12,819 nt of DNA from JBBRMQ01 sp038230775. Lineage in GTDB: Bacteria; Acidobacteriota; Thermoanaerobaculia; Gp7-AA8. The notes under the pieces were generated by a model that worked only from the letters and a program-made list of their open reading frames with translations, was not told the DNA's origin and searched no databases. Each line of letters opens with the position of its first letter. Within the stretch, counting starts at the first letter, position 1. Below are positions 1-6,344 of this stretch, in pieces. Both the position numbers and the translations under genes were made by a program. The stretch covers positions 1 through 12,819 of the forward strand of contig JBBRMQ010000116.1 of the NCBI GenBank assembly GCA_038230775.1, written 5' to 3'.

Positions 1-10
1 CGCATACTCC

Positions 11-51
11 GGTCGCAGGCCGGTGCATTTCCGACCTGCGACCTGCGACCC
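11..51. repeat. Heptamer tandem repeat with inverted copy, 3' of the metalloprotease gene
   Basis: The heptamer CGACCTG is repeated just under three times at 32-50. The inverse sequence GGTCGCAGG at 11-19 can pair with CCTGCGACC at 35-43 (9 bp, 15-nt loop) or with the copy at 42-50. It starts two bases beyond the stop codon of the minus-strand metalloprotease gene, so its transcript could form a 3' hairpin. There is no T-run after it, so I do not call it an intrinsic terminator. Confidence 0.7.
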
Positions 52-52
52 G

Positions 53-3000
53 TTAGAAGTTAAACGCGCTCGTGTCGTTCCATCCGCATGTGCTGCCCGG
101 CGGCTTGCGATAGATCTTCTGCTTGCCGGTCTGGGTGTCGGTCACGGTGTACGTCAGCTGGAAGTCGGTCAGGCCGCCGAGGAAGACCCAGAAGTGGCCG
201 TCGAAGGTGTGGGCGTCGATCATCTTGATGAACGCCTGCACGTCGCTCGGTCCGGCGATCGCCGGCGTGGTGAAGAAGCCGAACTGCGAGTTGCCGGGGA
301 CCGTCGCGCCGGCGCTGCTCGCGCCGCTGGAGTTGTTGACCACTGCCTGCAAGGTGATGGTGAAGCGGCTCAGCAGGCAGAGCGACGAACCGTTGTTCGG
401 ACAAGATCCCGGAGTGGCCGTCGTCTGCGCGGCGCTGATCTGGACCGGAGCACACTCCACGTTCTTGTTGCCCGAATGCGTGTTGAAGCCGTCGACGTCG
501 TAGTCGCCGATCGATTGCTCCGGCGCGAGGCTGCGCGGGTCCTGCACCGGAGGCAGGACGTGAAGCGTCTTGAATGTCTGTCCGGTCTGCGTGTCGACGA
601 CGGTGATCGTGTAATCGAGGTTCGTGAGTCCGGCGTAGAAGACCCACGGCGTCGTTGCGATGACCTTCACGAAGATCTGCGGATCGCTCGGCGTGGAGAA
701 CGTCGGCAGCGTGAAGTAGCCGAAGACGTCGGACTCATAGTTCGCGACGCCCTGGCCGGTTGTGCCGTTCGTGTCTTTCGCCGTGACGGTGACCCGGTAC
801 CGCGTGCCGTTGATGCAGAGCTGATTGGGGTTCGTGCCGCAGGTGCCGGTGTTCAGGTTGACGGTCAACTGCGCGGTCTGCGGCGATCCTCCGCACGATG
901 CCGTGACTTTCACCCAGTAGTTCGTGGTCGCGGTTTCCGAGGTGGTGAACGTCTGCGAGGCGCCGAGGACGCCGGAGGAGGTGTCGTTGAGCGCGCCGCT
1001 GAACCATTGATACGACAGCGTGCCGCTCGTCGTAGTGGCGTTCGCGGTGAGCGCGAACGATGCGCCGGGAAGAACGGGGTTCGCGGATGAAGTCACGGAC
1101 GTCAGTGTCGTGGAGCACGCCACGCCGATGCTGACGGTGGCCGTGTTGCTGTTGGCGAAGTTGCTGTTACACGACGCGGTGACGCGCACCCAGTACGACG
1201 TCTGCGTGTTCGGAGAGACGACGAGGCTCGGGCCGGTTGCGCCGGCGATCGGGTTGCCCGTGTTTCCGGACGTGCCGATGAACCACTGATAGGTGAGGTT
1301 GGATCCGTTTGCAGCGACAGTCAGCGTCGTGGTCCCACCGGCGAGAATCGATGTGCTCTGCGGATGGGTGACGATTGATGGGCTGGTGCAGGGAGCGACG
1401 GTGATCGTGGCAACGTTGCTGGTGGCCGTCTGTCCGCACGCGGTAACGACGACGTAAAACGACGTCGTCGAAGGCGGACCTACCGTGATGGTGGCCGTCG
1501 TTTGACCGGTGGGCGTTCCGCTGCCCGGTGTGCCCTGGAACCACTGATACGTGGGGCTGGATCCGTTTGCGCCGACGGTCAGATTCACGGTTGTGCCGGC
1601 GGTGATGCTCTGGCTCTGCGGCTGCGTCGTGATGGACGGGTTGAGACAGGAGACGGTGACGGTGGCCGCGCTGCTGTTGACGGTCGTGCCGCAGGCGGTC
1701 ACACGCACGTGGAATGTGGTCGTTGTCGAGGGATTGACCTGCACCGATGAACCTGTCGCCCCGTTGATTGGCGAGCCTGTTCCGGGCGCCCCGGTGAACC
1801 ACTGATAGGTGTCGCCGGTGCCGGACGCCGTGACGCTCAGCGTCGCGCTATTGCCGGCCGTGATGCTCGTGCTTTGCGGCTGAACGCTGATCGACGGTGG
1901 ATTGCATCCGGAGCCGTACACCGTGTTCGCCGCGTCCATGTCCCACTGACCGAGCGAGGTGCGGCCGACCAGATGCTCCATGATCGCCTGCTGGCCCGTC
2001 GAGCACGGCATCGGCGCGGCGCAATTGGGAGGAGGGCTGGTTATGGTACCGCTGCCGTCGGCATGGCGGAAGCCGAGCGTGTGACCCAACTCATGAGCCA
2101 GGACGGCATTGAAGATTGCCTGGCCAATAGCGGAGTTGAAATTGCTGTTCGTCGCCACCGCAACGTCGAGTTCCGACGATGAAAAAAACGTCTGCCCTCC
2201 GAAAGTGTGGGTTCCGACGGCGTTCAAGACTCCGCCCACAGCAACAACACCAGACCCGAACGTCGAATCAATGCGGGAATCGTTGAACAAGATGGTGTTG
2301 ATATCGTCAGGAGTTGTGACTCCCCCCATTGCGGTGTTCGTACCGGAGATTGTGTAGTGAATCACGCCCGTGCCGTTCCATAGAGCCACGCCACCCGCCG
2401 CTGCAGCGGGCCCGTCAAGCGGTGAGGGTTGAAAGGTCGGTGAGCAGCAGTACCCAAACGAGGCCGTACCGCCGGGGACACGAAGCGGAGGATTGTTGTC
2501 CGTAAACAGGTAATCGCTTGGGACGAAGTTCGGAGCTGGCCTCAAGATCAACGATGCCGATACACCTGTCGAATGCGGAGCGAAGTAGTTTTCCCCCACG
2601 GGAGCTGTAGGAAACTTCGCTACGGTGCGCACAAAATCGAGAAACTGCGGTGCGCTGCGAAGCCTTTCAGTGTAGATCGATCCGTCAGGATTCCAGCCGA
2701 TCGCCGATTCATCGCCGCCGCGGCTGACGAGCGCCTGGCCTTCGATGTCGGAGGTGAAGTCGAACTTGCCGAGACCGAGCCCGTGAACGGTCAGCTTCCC
2801 GCTGGGCATGCGGTGCAGAAAGAGGAGGTATCGCGTTCCATTGACGAATCGAGGCGAACCGGGGATGAACATGATGTGTCCATCGAAGCTCCCACCGGGC
2901 TCGATAACAGTGAGCTCCGCCGACCGTCCGCCTTTCAGCTGATCGTCGATCCGGAACGTCGTCGCCGTCTCGATTCCGCCAAGTTCGTTGCGCTGCGGGT

Positions 3001-3145
3001 GCGACTCGACCGCGCTGGCGATCACGATCGCGTCGGCCATGCGGACTAGATCCCGATCCGACGGGACCACGTAGGTCACCGCCTGCAGCGAAGCGGCGGC
3101 GAACAAAGCGAGGACGACGACGACGTATGTACGACGTTGGAGCAC
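53..3145 (-). CDS. Secreted matrixin-like (metzincin) zinc metalloprotease with four Ig-like repeats
   Basis: A probable exported zinc endopeptidase of 1030 residues. The GTG start at 3145 is chosen because AGGAGG lies 5 nt before it and a signal peptide follows at once (basic start, hydrophobic 7-19, likely cleavage near SLQA-22). An N-terminal domain (about 24-175) precedes the protease domain (about 190-413). That domain holds the metzincin motif HELGHTLGFRH (zinc His351, His355, His361; catalytic Glu352) and a Met-turn candidate, Met389 in AIMEH. Four Ig-like repeats of 86-92 residues follow (414-499, 500-585, 586-676, 677-768), each with a YQWF core. Two homologous beta domains end the protein (769-869, 915-1030), each with a V-x-DTQTG motif. 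The repeats also recur in the DNA as a gaaccactgata-type block near 1001, 1279, 1538 and 1797. Family knowledge supports proteolysis outside the cytoplasm; the substrate is unknown. A longer N-terminus back to 3331 is open but has no ribosome site. Confidence 0.85.
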   Translation of the reverse strand: MLQRRTYVVVVLALFAAASLQAVTYVVPSDRDLVRMADAIVIASAVESHPQRNELGGIETATTFRIDDQLKGGRSAELTVIEPGGSFDGHIMFIPGSPRFVNGTRYLLFLHRMPSGKLTVHGLGLGKFDFTSDIEGQALVSRGGDESAIGWNPDGSIYTERLRSAPQFLDFVRTVAKFPTAPVGENYFAPHSTGVSASLILRPAPNFVPSDYLFTDNNPPLRVPGGTASFGYCCSPTFQPSPLDGPAAAAGGVALWNGTGVIHYTISGTNTAMGGVTTPDDINTILFNDSRIDSTFGSGVVAVGGVLNAVGTHTFGGQTFFSSSELDVAVATNSNFNSAIGQAIFNAVLAHELGHTLGFRHADGSGTITSPPPNCAAPMPCSTGQQAIMEHLVGRTSLGQWDMDAANTVYGSGCNPPSISVQPQSTSITAGNSATLSVTASGTGDTYQWFTGAPGTGSPINGATGSSVQVNPSTTTTFHVRVTACGTTVNSSAATVTVSCLNPSITTQPQSQSITAGTTVNLTVGANGSSPTYQWFQGTPGSGTPTGQTTATITVGPPSTTSFYVVVTACGQTATSNVATITVAPCTSPSIVTHPQSTSILAGGTTTLTVAANGSNLTYQWFIGTSGNTGNPIAGATGPSLVVSPNTQTSYWVRVTASCNSNFANSNTATVSIGVACSTTLTSVTSSANPVLPGASFALTANATTTSGTLSYQWFSGALNDTSSGVLGASQTFTTSETATTNYWVKVTASCGGSPQTAQLTVNLNTGTCGTNPNQLCINGTRYRVTVTAKDTNGTTGQGVANYESDVFGYFTLPTFSTPSDPQIFVKVIATTPWVFYAGLTNLDYTITVVDTQTGQTFKTLHVLPPVQDPRSLAPEQSIGDYDVDGFNTHSGNKNVECAPVQISAAQTTATPGSCPNNGSSLCLLSRFTITLQAVVNNSSGASSAGATVPGNSQFGFFTTPAIAGPSDVQAFIKMIDAHTFDGHFWVFLGGLTDFQLTYTVTDTQTGKQKIYRKPPGSTCGWNDTSAFNF

Positions 3146-3245
3146 ATGGACCTCCTGGGTTGGACACGGCATTCTAGTGCTAGTGACGCTGAAGAAGCGG
3201 ACGTAACAACGTAAGGAAACCCATACCTTTTCGCCGTGAGCGTTC

Positions 3246-3515
3246 TCACCCTCGCCGGACGAGCTTGCGGCCGAAGTACAGCGCGCCGAACGCGGCCACG
3301 GCAGCCGCCACCACGACAAGCCCGGTTGCACCGGGTGAAAACAGATACGGATAGCGCACCCGGTTGAGAACGAGCACCGCGCCCATGATCAGGTAGAGCG
3401 CGATCCGCACCGTGTACACCACCTGCGAGGAGCGGCGCGAACGGATCGTGTCGCTCCACATGATCCACAGCATCACCGTCAGCGCGGCGATGGCCATCGC
3501 TGCCGGAGGAATCAT
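3246..3515 (-). CDS. Small three-helix membrane protein, unknown function
   Basis: This gene encodes 89 residues. Three hydrophobic stretches (about 4-20, 35-51, 63-81) suggest an inner-membrane protein with a short basic tail (GRKLVRRG). Its ATG overlaps the stop of the upstream ArsC-like gene in an ATGA, with no strong ribosome site of its own, so translation is probably coupled and it is the last gene of a three-gene operon. I do not recognise the family. The last helix ends AAFGALYF, a string also found at the end of the DUF2335 protein at 5356-5826. Its position after two redox-type proteins hints at a membrane partner for them, but that is inference only. Confidence 0.65.
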   Translation of the reverse strand: MIPPAAMAIAALTVMLWIMWSDTIRSRRSSQVVYTVRIALYLIMGAVLVLNRVRYPYLFSPGATGLVVVAAAVAAFGALYFGRKLVRRG

Positions 3516-3859
3516 GCGAGGTCGTCGTACTCGGCCTGATCGAATCCGAAGATCGCGCGCTTCGGCCCGCGCACGACCACCGGACGCCGGATCAGATTCG
3601 GATCTTCCATCATCAACTCGATGACTTGCGCCTTCGTCAGCGTGCGGCCGCCGAGGTTCCGCTCCTTGTACGCCGGACTCCGCTGGTTCAAAAACTCCTC
3701 GGGATGGTCGTCATCGATGAGGCGCGCAAGGAGATCGCGCGCCGGCGCGTCTTTCGCCATGTCGCGTTTGTTGAGCTCGAAGCCTTTACCTTCCAGGTAG
3801 GCCACCGCTTTGCGGCAGGACGTTCAACTGGGTTTGAGATAGATGTCGAATTTCTTCAT
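3512..3859 (-). CDS. ArsC/Spx-family thioredoxin-fold protein, probable selenoprotein (in-frame TGA as Sec12)
   Basis: Reading from ATG 3859 gives 115 residues if the TGA at 3824-3826 is decoded. The start is MKKFDIYLKPS-U-TSC, so the TGA replaces the first Cys of the family CxxC (UxxC, Sec12 and Cys15). The remainder is typical ArsC/Spx/YffB family: RDMAKDAP (32-39), LNQRSPAYKE (57-66), LTKAQVIELMMEDPNLIRRPVVV (split here as 74-83 and 84-96) and GFD near 105-107. Arg60 and Arg91/92 sit where the family keeps conserved arginines. The start codon overlaps the stop of the BFD-like gene (ATGA), and the stop overlaps the next gene's start (ATGA), so the whole frame fits the operon. A SECIS-like hairpin follows the TGA. 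Sec-containing ArsC-like proteins are known from metagenomic selenoprotein surveys. The likely role is a thiol or selenol oxidoreductase; arsenate reduction is only one option. A nonsense mutation or a sequencing error is the alternative. The short GTG-start form from 3805 would lack the active site. Confidence 0.8.
3782..3802 (-). promoter_or_regulatory. Putative bacterial SECIS hairpin
   Basis: Within the ArsC-like coding sequence the mRNA can fold as GCCU/AGGC (4 bp), a two-A bulge, ACCU/AGGU (4 bp), and a GGA triloop at 3792-3794. The loop begins 29 nt after the TGA and its first two bases are G. Published bacterial SECIS models ask for a loop about 16-37 nt after the UGA with a G among its first two bases. 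A second, smaller stem (CCGC-AAA-GCGG) lies between the TGA and this hairpin. SelB recognition is inferred. Confidence 0.65.
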
Positions 3860-4143
3860 TTCTTTCGCACCCACCATTGGTTGGATTCGCTGGTCGCTGG
3901 TCGCGGGTGGCTGGTCGGAACTGCGCCGGGAACGCAATGTTCGGCCAGCATCTCCTGGACGTCGGGCGTGCAGCTACCGCCGCAGTGGCCGGTCGTGGCG
4001 GTGGTGCACATCGCGATCTGGCTGAGCGTACGCGCGCCGCCGCGGATGGCGCGCTCGATCGTGCGGTACTTGATGTTGTTGCACCGGCAGACGGTTTTCA
4101 GGCCGAGGATCGCCGGATGCAGCGGATCTTCGCTTCCATCCAT
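3856..4143 (-). CDS. BFD-like [2Fe-2S]-binding protein
   Basis: A small iron-sulfur protein of the bacterioferritin-associated ferredoxin type (95 residues from ATG 4143). The cluster ligands appear as VCRC (Cys19, Cys21) and, 32 residues on, HCGGSC (Cys54, Cys58). The second pair is C-x3-C, one residue longer than the CxxC of E. coli Bfd. Such domains carry electrons to or from partner oxidoreductases. The last 19 residues or so are low complexity and are encoded by a heptamer repeat, so the folded domain probably ends near residue 70. The stop overlaps the start of the ArsC-like selenoprotein (ATGA), suggesting a shared redox task. A GTG at 4161 would add six residues; neither start has a clear ribosome site. 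Confidence 0.7.
   Translation of the reverse strand: MDGSEDPLHPAILGLKTVCRCNNIKYRTIERAIRGGARTLSQIAMCTTATTGHCGGSCTPDVQEMLAEHCVPGAVPTSHPRPATSESNQWWVRKK
3889..3916. repeat. Heptamer tandem repeat inside the BFD-like gene
   Basis: Four units of GCTGGTC read on the plus strand, the third degenerate (GCGGGTG). On the coding strand the unit is GACCAGC, one base from a rotation of the CGACCTG unit at 32-50. It encodes part of the low-complexity tail of the BFD-like protein. Confidence 0.75.
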
Positions 4144-4171
4144 CTCGATCGAGGCTAACACAGGGGGTCCG

Positions 4172-4324
4172 CTACTTCTTTCGGCTGCGCGGCGACAGGA
4201 CGTTGGGACGCGGGCGCGGAGCGGACATCGGGGGCGCCGACTTTGGCAGCCGCAACCGCGGCAAGCCTTTGGAGAGAGAGGACAATGTCGTGGTCTGCGG
4301 CCTGGCCACGCGAGGTTTGTTCAC
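4172..4324 (-). CDS. Possible small basic protein upstream of the BFD-like gene
   Basis: An open frame of 50 residues starting at GTG 4324. It is rich in Pro, Arg, Ser and Lys and ends PRSRKK. It lies in the same direction as the BFD-like gene, 28 bases before its ATG. There is no good ribosome site and I recognise no family, so it may be only the leader of the operon transcript. It fills most of the space between the operon and the divergent tRNA. Confidence 0.25.
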   Translation of the reverse strand: MNKPRVARPQTTTLSSLSKGLPRLRLPKSAPPMSAPRPRPNVLSPRSRKK

Positions 4325-4398
4325 GGTGCACTCATGGTACTCTCGCGCGCGGAATTTTGAAGCATTTGCGGCGTTAGTTTTCCCGCAATCCCACGCGT

Positions 4399-4474
4399 GG
4401 GGCCGTAGCTCAATTGGGAGAGCGCCTGAATGGCATTCAGGAGGTCGACGGTTCGATCCCGTTCGGCTCCACCA
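4399..4474 (+). tRNA. tRNA-Ala (anticodon GGC)
   Basis: A complete 76-nt cloverleaf: acceptor stem GGGGCCG/CGGCTCC with one G-U pair, D stem GCTC/GAGC, anticodon stem CCTGA/TCAGG around loop ATGGCAT, T stem GACGG/CCGTT with loop TTCGATC, and an encoded CCA end. The anticodon GGC at 4432-4434 reads Ala GCC/GCU codons. Its 3' 56 bases are repeated exactly at 11197-11252, marking it as the integration target of the following element. It is the only plus-strand gene I accept in the window. Confidence 0.98.
4419..4474 (+). repeat. Left attachment-type direct repeat (within tRNA-Ala)
   Basis: These 56 bases run from the end of the D loop to the CCA end and match 11197-11252 without a mismatch. The match stops at both ends: 4418 is G against C at 11196, and 4475 is C against A at 11253. 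Identity that ends exactly at the tRNA 3' end is the usual form of an attL/attR pair made by a tyrosine recombinase. Confidence 0.85.
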
Positions 4475-4493
4475 CTAAAAACAAACAACTTAG

Positions 4494-4524
4494 CGCCGCG
4501 AGAGATCGCGGCGTTTTGCTTTTT
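4494..4524 (+). terminator. Intrinsic terminator after tRNA-Ala, possibly bidirectional
   Basis: CGCCGCGA and TCGCGGCG form a perfect 8-bp stem around GAGA, followed by TTTTGCTTTTT, 20 bases after the tRNA. On the other strand the stem is followed by a T-rich stretch, so it may also stop minus-strand transcripts coming from the secreted-protein gene whose stop is at 4611. Confidence 0.85.
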
Positions 4525-4543
4525 GTTCGCAAATTTGTTCGCA
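4522..4543. repeat. Short direct repeat near the left attachment site
   Basis: TTTGTTCGCA occurs at 4522-4531 and again at 4534-4543, 12 bases apart, about 50-70 bases inside the left end of the island. Tyrosine integrases often bind short direct repeats (arm sites) near the core att site, so this is a possible vestige of one; chance is also possible. Confidence 0.4.
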
Positions 4544-4610
4544 GCCACGATGCGGCTCGCTCGGTTTGTGAAGCATTGTTGCGCAAAGAGAACACGCGCG
4601 CTCAGGCGTA

Positions 4611-5225
4611 TCAGTGAGCAACTGAACGCTGACGCACTCCTGAAACCGGCTGGAGGTGAAACGGCCAAGCGAAAAGATCGTCAAGTCTCGCGACGGGCGA
4701 GACTTCGACCATGAGCTGCATCACCTCGCCGGCGCCTGACGGATTGCATTCGAATTCGCCCGCGAATGGCGAGAAAGCCCGGCCAAATACCGTCATCGAA
4801 ACGTGTTGTCGCGAATGATTGGACACCCACAGTCGACTGTCTCCAGTCACCGCGGTGGCGCGACCAACCAATGAGAACTCTGACGACGAGTCTTGGATGT
4901 ACGCTTTGCCGGTACAGTCGGCGCGATCGAAGACGACGGGCCCTCCAGCGCTCTGCCACTGTGGACGTCGCGAATGATCCCGGGTGTTGAGCGTGATGGT
5001 CACACCAAGCGGGATGACGTCATCCGGCGTTGCGTCAGGGGTGTTCAGCCGAAAGGCAACCGTAGCGGAGACGGGAGAAAGAGACATCACCGTTCCGATG
5101 AACTTCCCGTTTGCATCGATGATATTCACCGACTGAAGCGGCGCGATACCGTCGACAGTTTGGCCGAACGCGGCTGAGAAGAAGAGCAGTGAGGCCACAC
5201 ACACACATCTGAGACGCACTGGCAT
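4611..5225 (-). CDS. Secreted protein of unknown function
   Basis: This gene encodes 204 residues. The ATG at 5225 is chosen for the strong ribosome site AAGGAGGT five bases upstream and for the signal peptide it creates (basic MPVRLR, hydrophobic 8-19, likely cleavage before QTVDG near residue 21). The mature part is beta-rich in appearance, with a VVFDRADCTGKAYI segment and a second cysteine in FECNPSG. The two cysteines could form a disulfide outside the cytoplasm. I do not recognise the family. It is the leftmost gene of the island and ends about 90 bases from the terminator hairpin. About 130 bases of non-coding DNA separate it from the DUF2335 gene, so it probably has its own promoter. 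Confidence 0.75.
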   Translation of the reverse strand: MPVRLRCVCVASLLFFSAAFGQTVDGIAPLQSVNIIDANGKFIGTVMSLSPVSATVAFRLNTPDATPDDVIPLGVTITLNTRDHSRRPQWQSAGGPVVFDRADCTGKAYIQDSSSEFSLVGRATAVTGDSRLWVSNHSRQHVSMTVFGRAFSPFAGEFECNPSGAGEVMQLMVEVSPVARLDDLFAWPFHLQPVSGVRQRSVAH

Positions 5226-5355
5226 AAGAGACCTCCTTCGCCGACGCGCGCGCATCGGGTGATCTGCCACCGCTGCGCTGGAAGCCGTTGCGACGTTCGT
5301 CAGCCCAATTATCCAACGTTCGTCTGCTCGTTAACGAGGAAATTGCACGAAAGGC

Positions 5356-5826
5356 TCACGGGCGCTTGCCGCGCAGCTCGCGCTTCTTCTCGCGCTGTCC
5401 GTGAAAGTACAACGCGCCGAAGGCGGCGGTCGTACCCAGCATCTCCGTAATGCCGATCGTCTCTTTCCCAACAGAGACCAGGTACGTCCCGCTTGCGAGC
5501 GTTGCGACGTACAGAACGAAGGCGAGTATCTGCCCGATGCGTTCGCTCATGATGCCCGCGGGAATCACCTTCGCCTCGAGCGCGTGTCGATGCGCCTGAT
5601 TTTTTTCCGCCATCGTGATGATGCGGTCGGCCGCACCTGGAGTCACGTCGTCATAGCCGGCGAGTATCTCGGGCGGCGGAAGCGGACCTTGAAAAAGGGT
5701 TCCTTCGACGCGTGCAACAAATTGAGGCTCCGCGTTTGTCCGGGGCCGGCCGGCGACTCGCTCGATGTCGTCGAGCCGCCTCGCTATTTGTCGACGCTCT
5801 TCTTTGTCGCGGCTGGCCTTACCCAT
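5356..5826 (-). CDS. DUF2335 family predicted membrane protein
   Basis: This gene encodes 156 residues. A charged N-terminal region (about 1-40, rich in Lys, Arg and Glu, probably helical) precedes a conserved-looking core with FQGPLPPPEIL (45-55), PGAADRII (63-70) and MAEKNQAHRH (72-81). Two membrane segments follow (about 97-118 and 122-141) and then a basic tail. The GPLPPPE/PGAA/AEKQxxHR pattern with two C-terminal helices is what I know of DUF2335, a family without known function. The start at 5826 lies 21 bases after the stop of the preceding small gene, so the two probably share a transcript. The assignment is from memory of the motif pattern. Confidence 0.75.
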   Translation of the reverse strand: MGKASRDKEERRQIARRLDDIERVAGRPRTNAEPQFVARVEGTLFQGPLPPPEILAGYDDVTPGAADRIITMAEKNQAHRHALEAKVIPAGIMSERIGQILAFVLYVATLASGTYLVSVGKETIGITEMLGTTAAFGALYFHGQREKKRELRGKRP

Positions 5827-5847
5827 GCGTTAGGCCGCGTGCCACGT

Positions 5848-6108
5848 CTACCTCGTCTCGGCGATGAGACCGAGTTGCTGATTGCCGGCGCGATCGACGG
5901 GCTTCCTCCTGAATGCGGACATCGCCTTCGCGATGTCGGTGCCGACCATCGACCAATCCGCGCGCATAGCAAGAACGTCAGCATCTTCGCCCGAGCCCGA
6001 CCAGTTGTATGAATCGAGCGATCCCATCAGATCAAGCGTACGCGCGAACCCGCGCATCAGCGACGGTCGCACGAAGAGAAAGTCGGAAGTTAGTACGTTC
6101 GAGCCCAT
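5848..6108 (-). CDS. Small protein of unknown function upstream of DUF2335
   Basis: This gene encodes 86 residues from ATG 6108, with a GAGGG about nine bases before it. The sequence is soluble-looking with a probable helical N-terminal half (SLMRGFARTLDLMGSLDSYN) and a second half with paired acidic and hydrophobic positions (EDADVLAMRADWSMVGTDI). It has no cysteine, signal peptide or membrane segment. It is followed 21 bases later by the DUF2335 gene in the same direction, which suggests a two-gene unit. The family is not recognised; the good length and codon-like composition make it more likely real than chance. Confidence 0.6.
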   Translation of the reverse strand: MGSNVLTSDFLFVRPSLMRGFARTLDLMGSLDSYNWSGSGEDADVLAMRADWSMVGTDIAKAMSAFRRKPVDRAGNQQLGLIAETR

Positions 6109-6179
6109 GTGTTCAGCCCTCGGAACCTAGTAGCGTTGTGAATCATTTCACGAGCCGTGTTTCGTCGCGCAAGGGTCTT

Positions 6180-6242
6180 AATTGTTTACAATTTAGGCCA
6201 TTTTAGAATCCGCTGCTGGCACTCTTCCCGGTCGAGTGCCAG
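6180..6242. promoter_or_regulatory. AT-rich palindrome and hairpin upstream of the 86-residue gene
   Basis: The segment holds the near-palindrome AATTGT-TT-ACAATT at 6180-6193 and an inverted repeat CTGGCACTC / GAGTGCCAG at 6216-6224 and 6234-6242 with a 9-base loop. It is locally AT-rich compared with its surroundings and lies 70-135 bases before the gene start at 6108. It may contain that gene's promoter and an operator. No T-run follows the hairpin on either strand, so it is not an intrinsic terminator. Confidence 0.35.
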
Positions 6243-6343
6243 CGGTTAAGGCGGCGTGCCGCTTCCAGGTTGACTACCGCGTGCTGCGCTTCCTCGATCG
6301 CGCTGCAAAGGCGAGCGTTGATCGGATGAACGCCGATGTTCAC
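6203..6343 (-). CDS. Possible 46-residue protein
   Basis: The open frame begins at GTG 6343, one base after the stop shared by the remnant at 6345-6378, and ends at TAA 6203-6205. The middle is a likely amphipathic helix (CSAIEEAQHAVVNLEAARRL). It has no recognised family and no independent ribosome site; it would rely on coupling to the preceding, now broken, gene. It runs through the hairpin at 6216-6242. Confidence 0.3.
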   Translation of the reverse strand: MNIGVHPINARLCSAIEEAQHAVVNLEAARRLNRWHSTGKSASSGF

Positions 6344-6344
6344 G

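Noticed and set aside
1001..1815. Spaced repeats in the Ig region considered as a CRISPR array
   Set aside because: The repeats are in frame, diverged, about 260-280 bp apart and encode the YQWF core of Ig-like domains.
3146..3331. N-terminal extension of the metalloprotease by 62 codons
   Set aside because: The GTG at 3145 has a strong ribosome site and starts a signal peptide; the extension would bury the signal peptide and runs into the end of the neighbouring gene.
3512..3805. ArsC-like gene starting at GTG 3805
   Set aside because: It would drop the first strand and the active-site motif of the family, has no ribosome site, and ignores the matching sequence upstream of the TGA.
4321..4668. 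Minus-strand frame of 115 codons across the tRNA, containing GAERDRTVDLL
   Set aside because: This string is what the reverse strand of a tRNA-Ala gives when translated; such frames are well-known false proteins.
6216..6242. Hairpin considered as an intrinsic terminator
   Set aside because: No run of T follows the stem on either strand.
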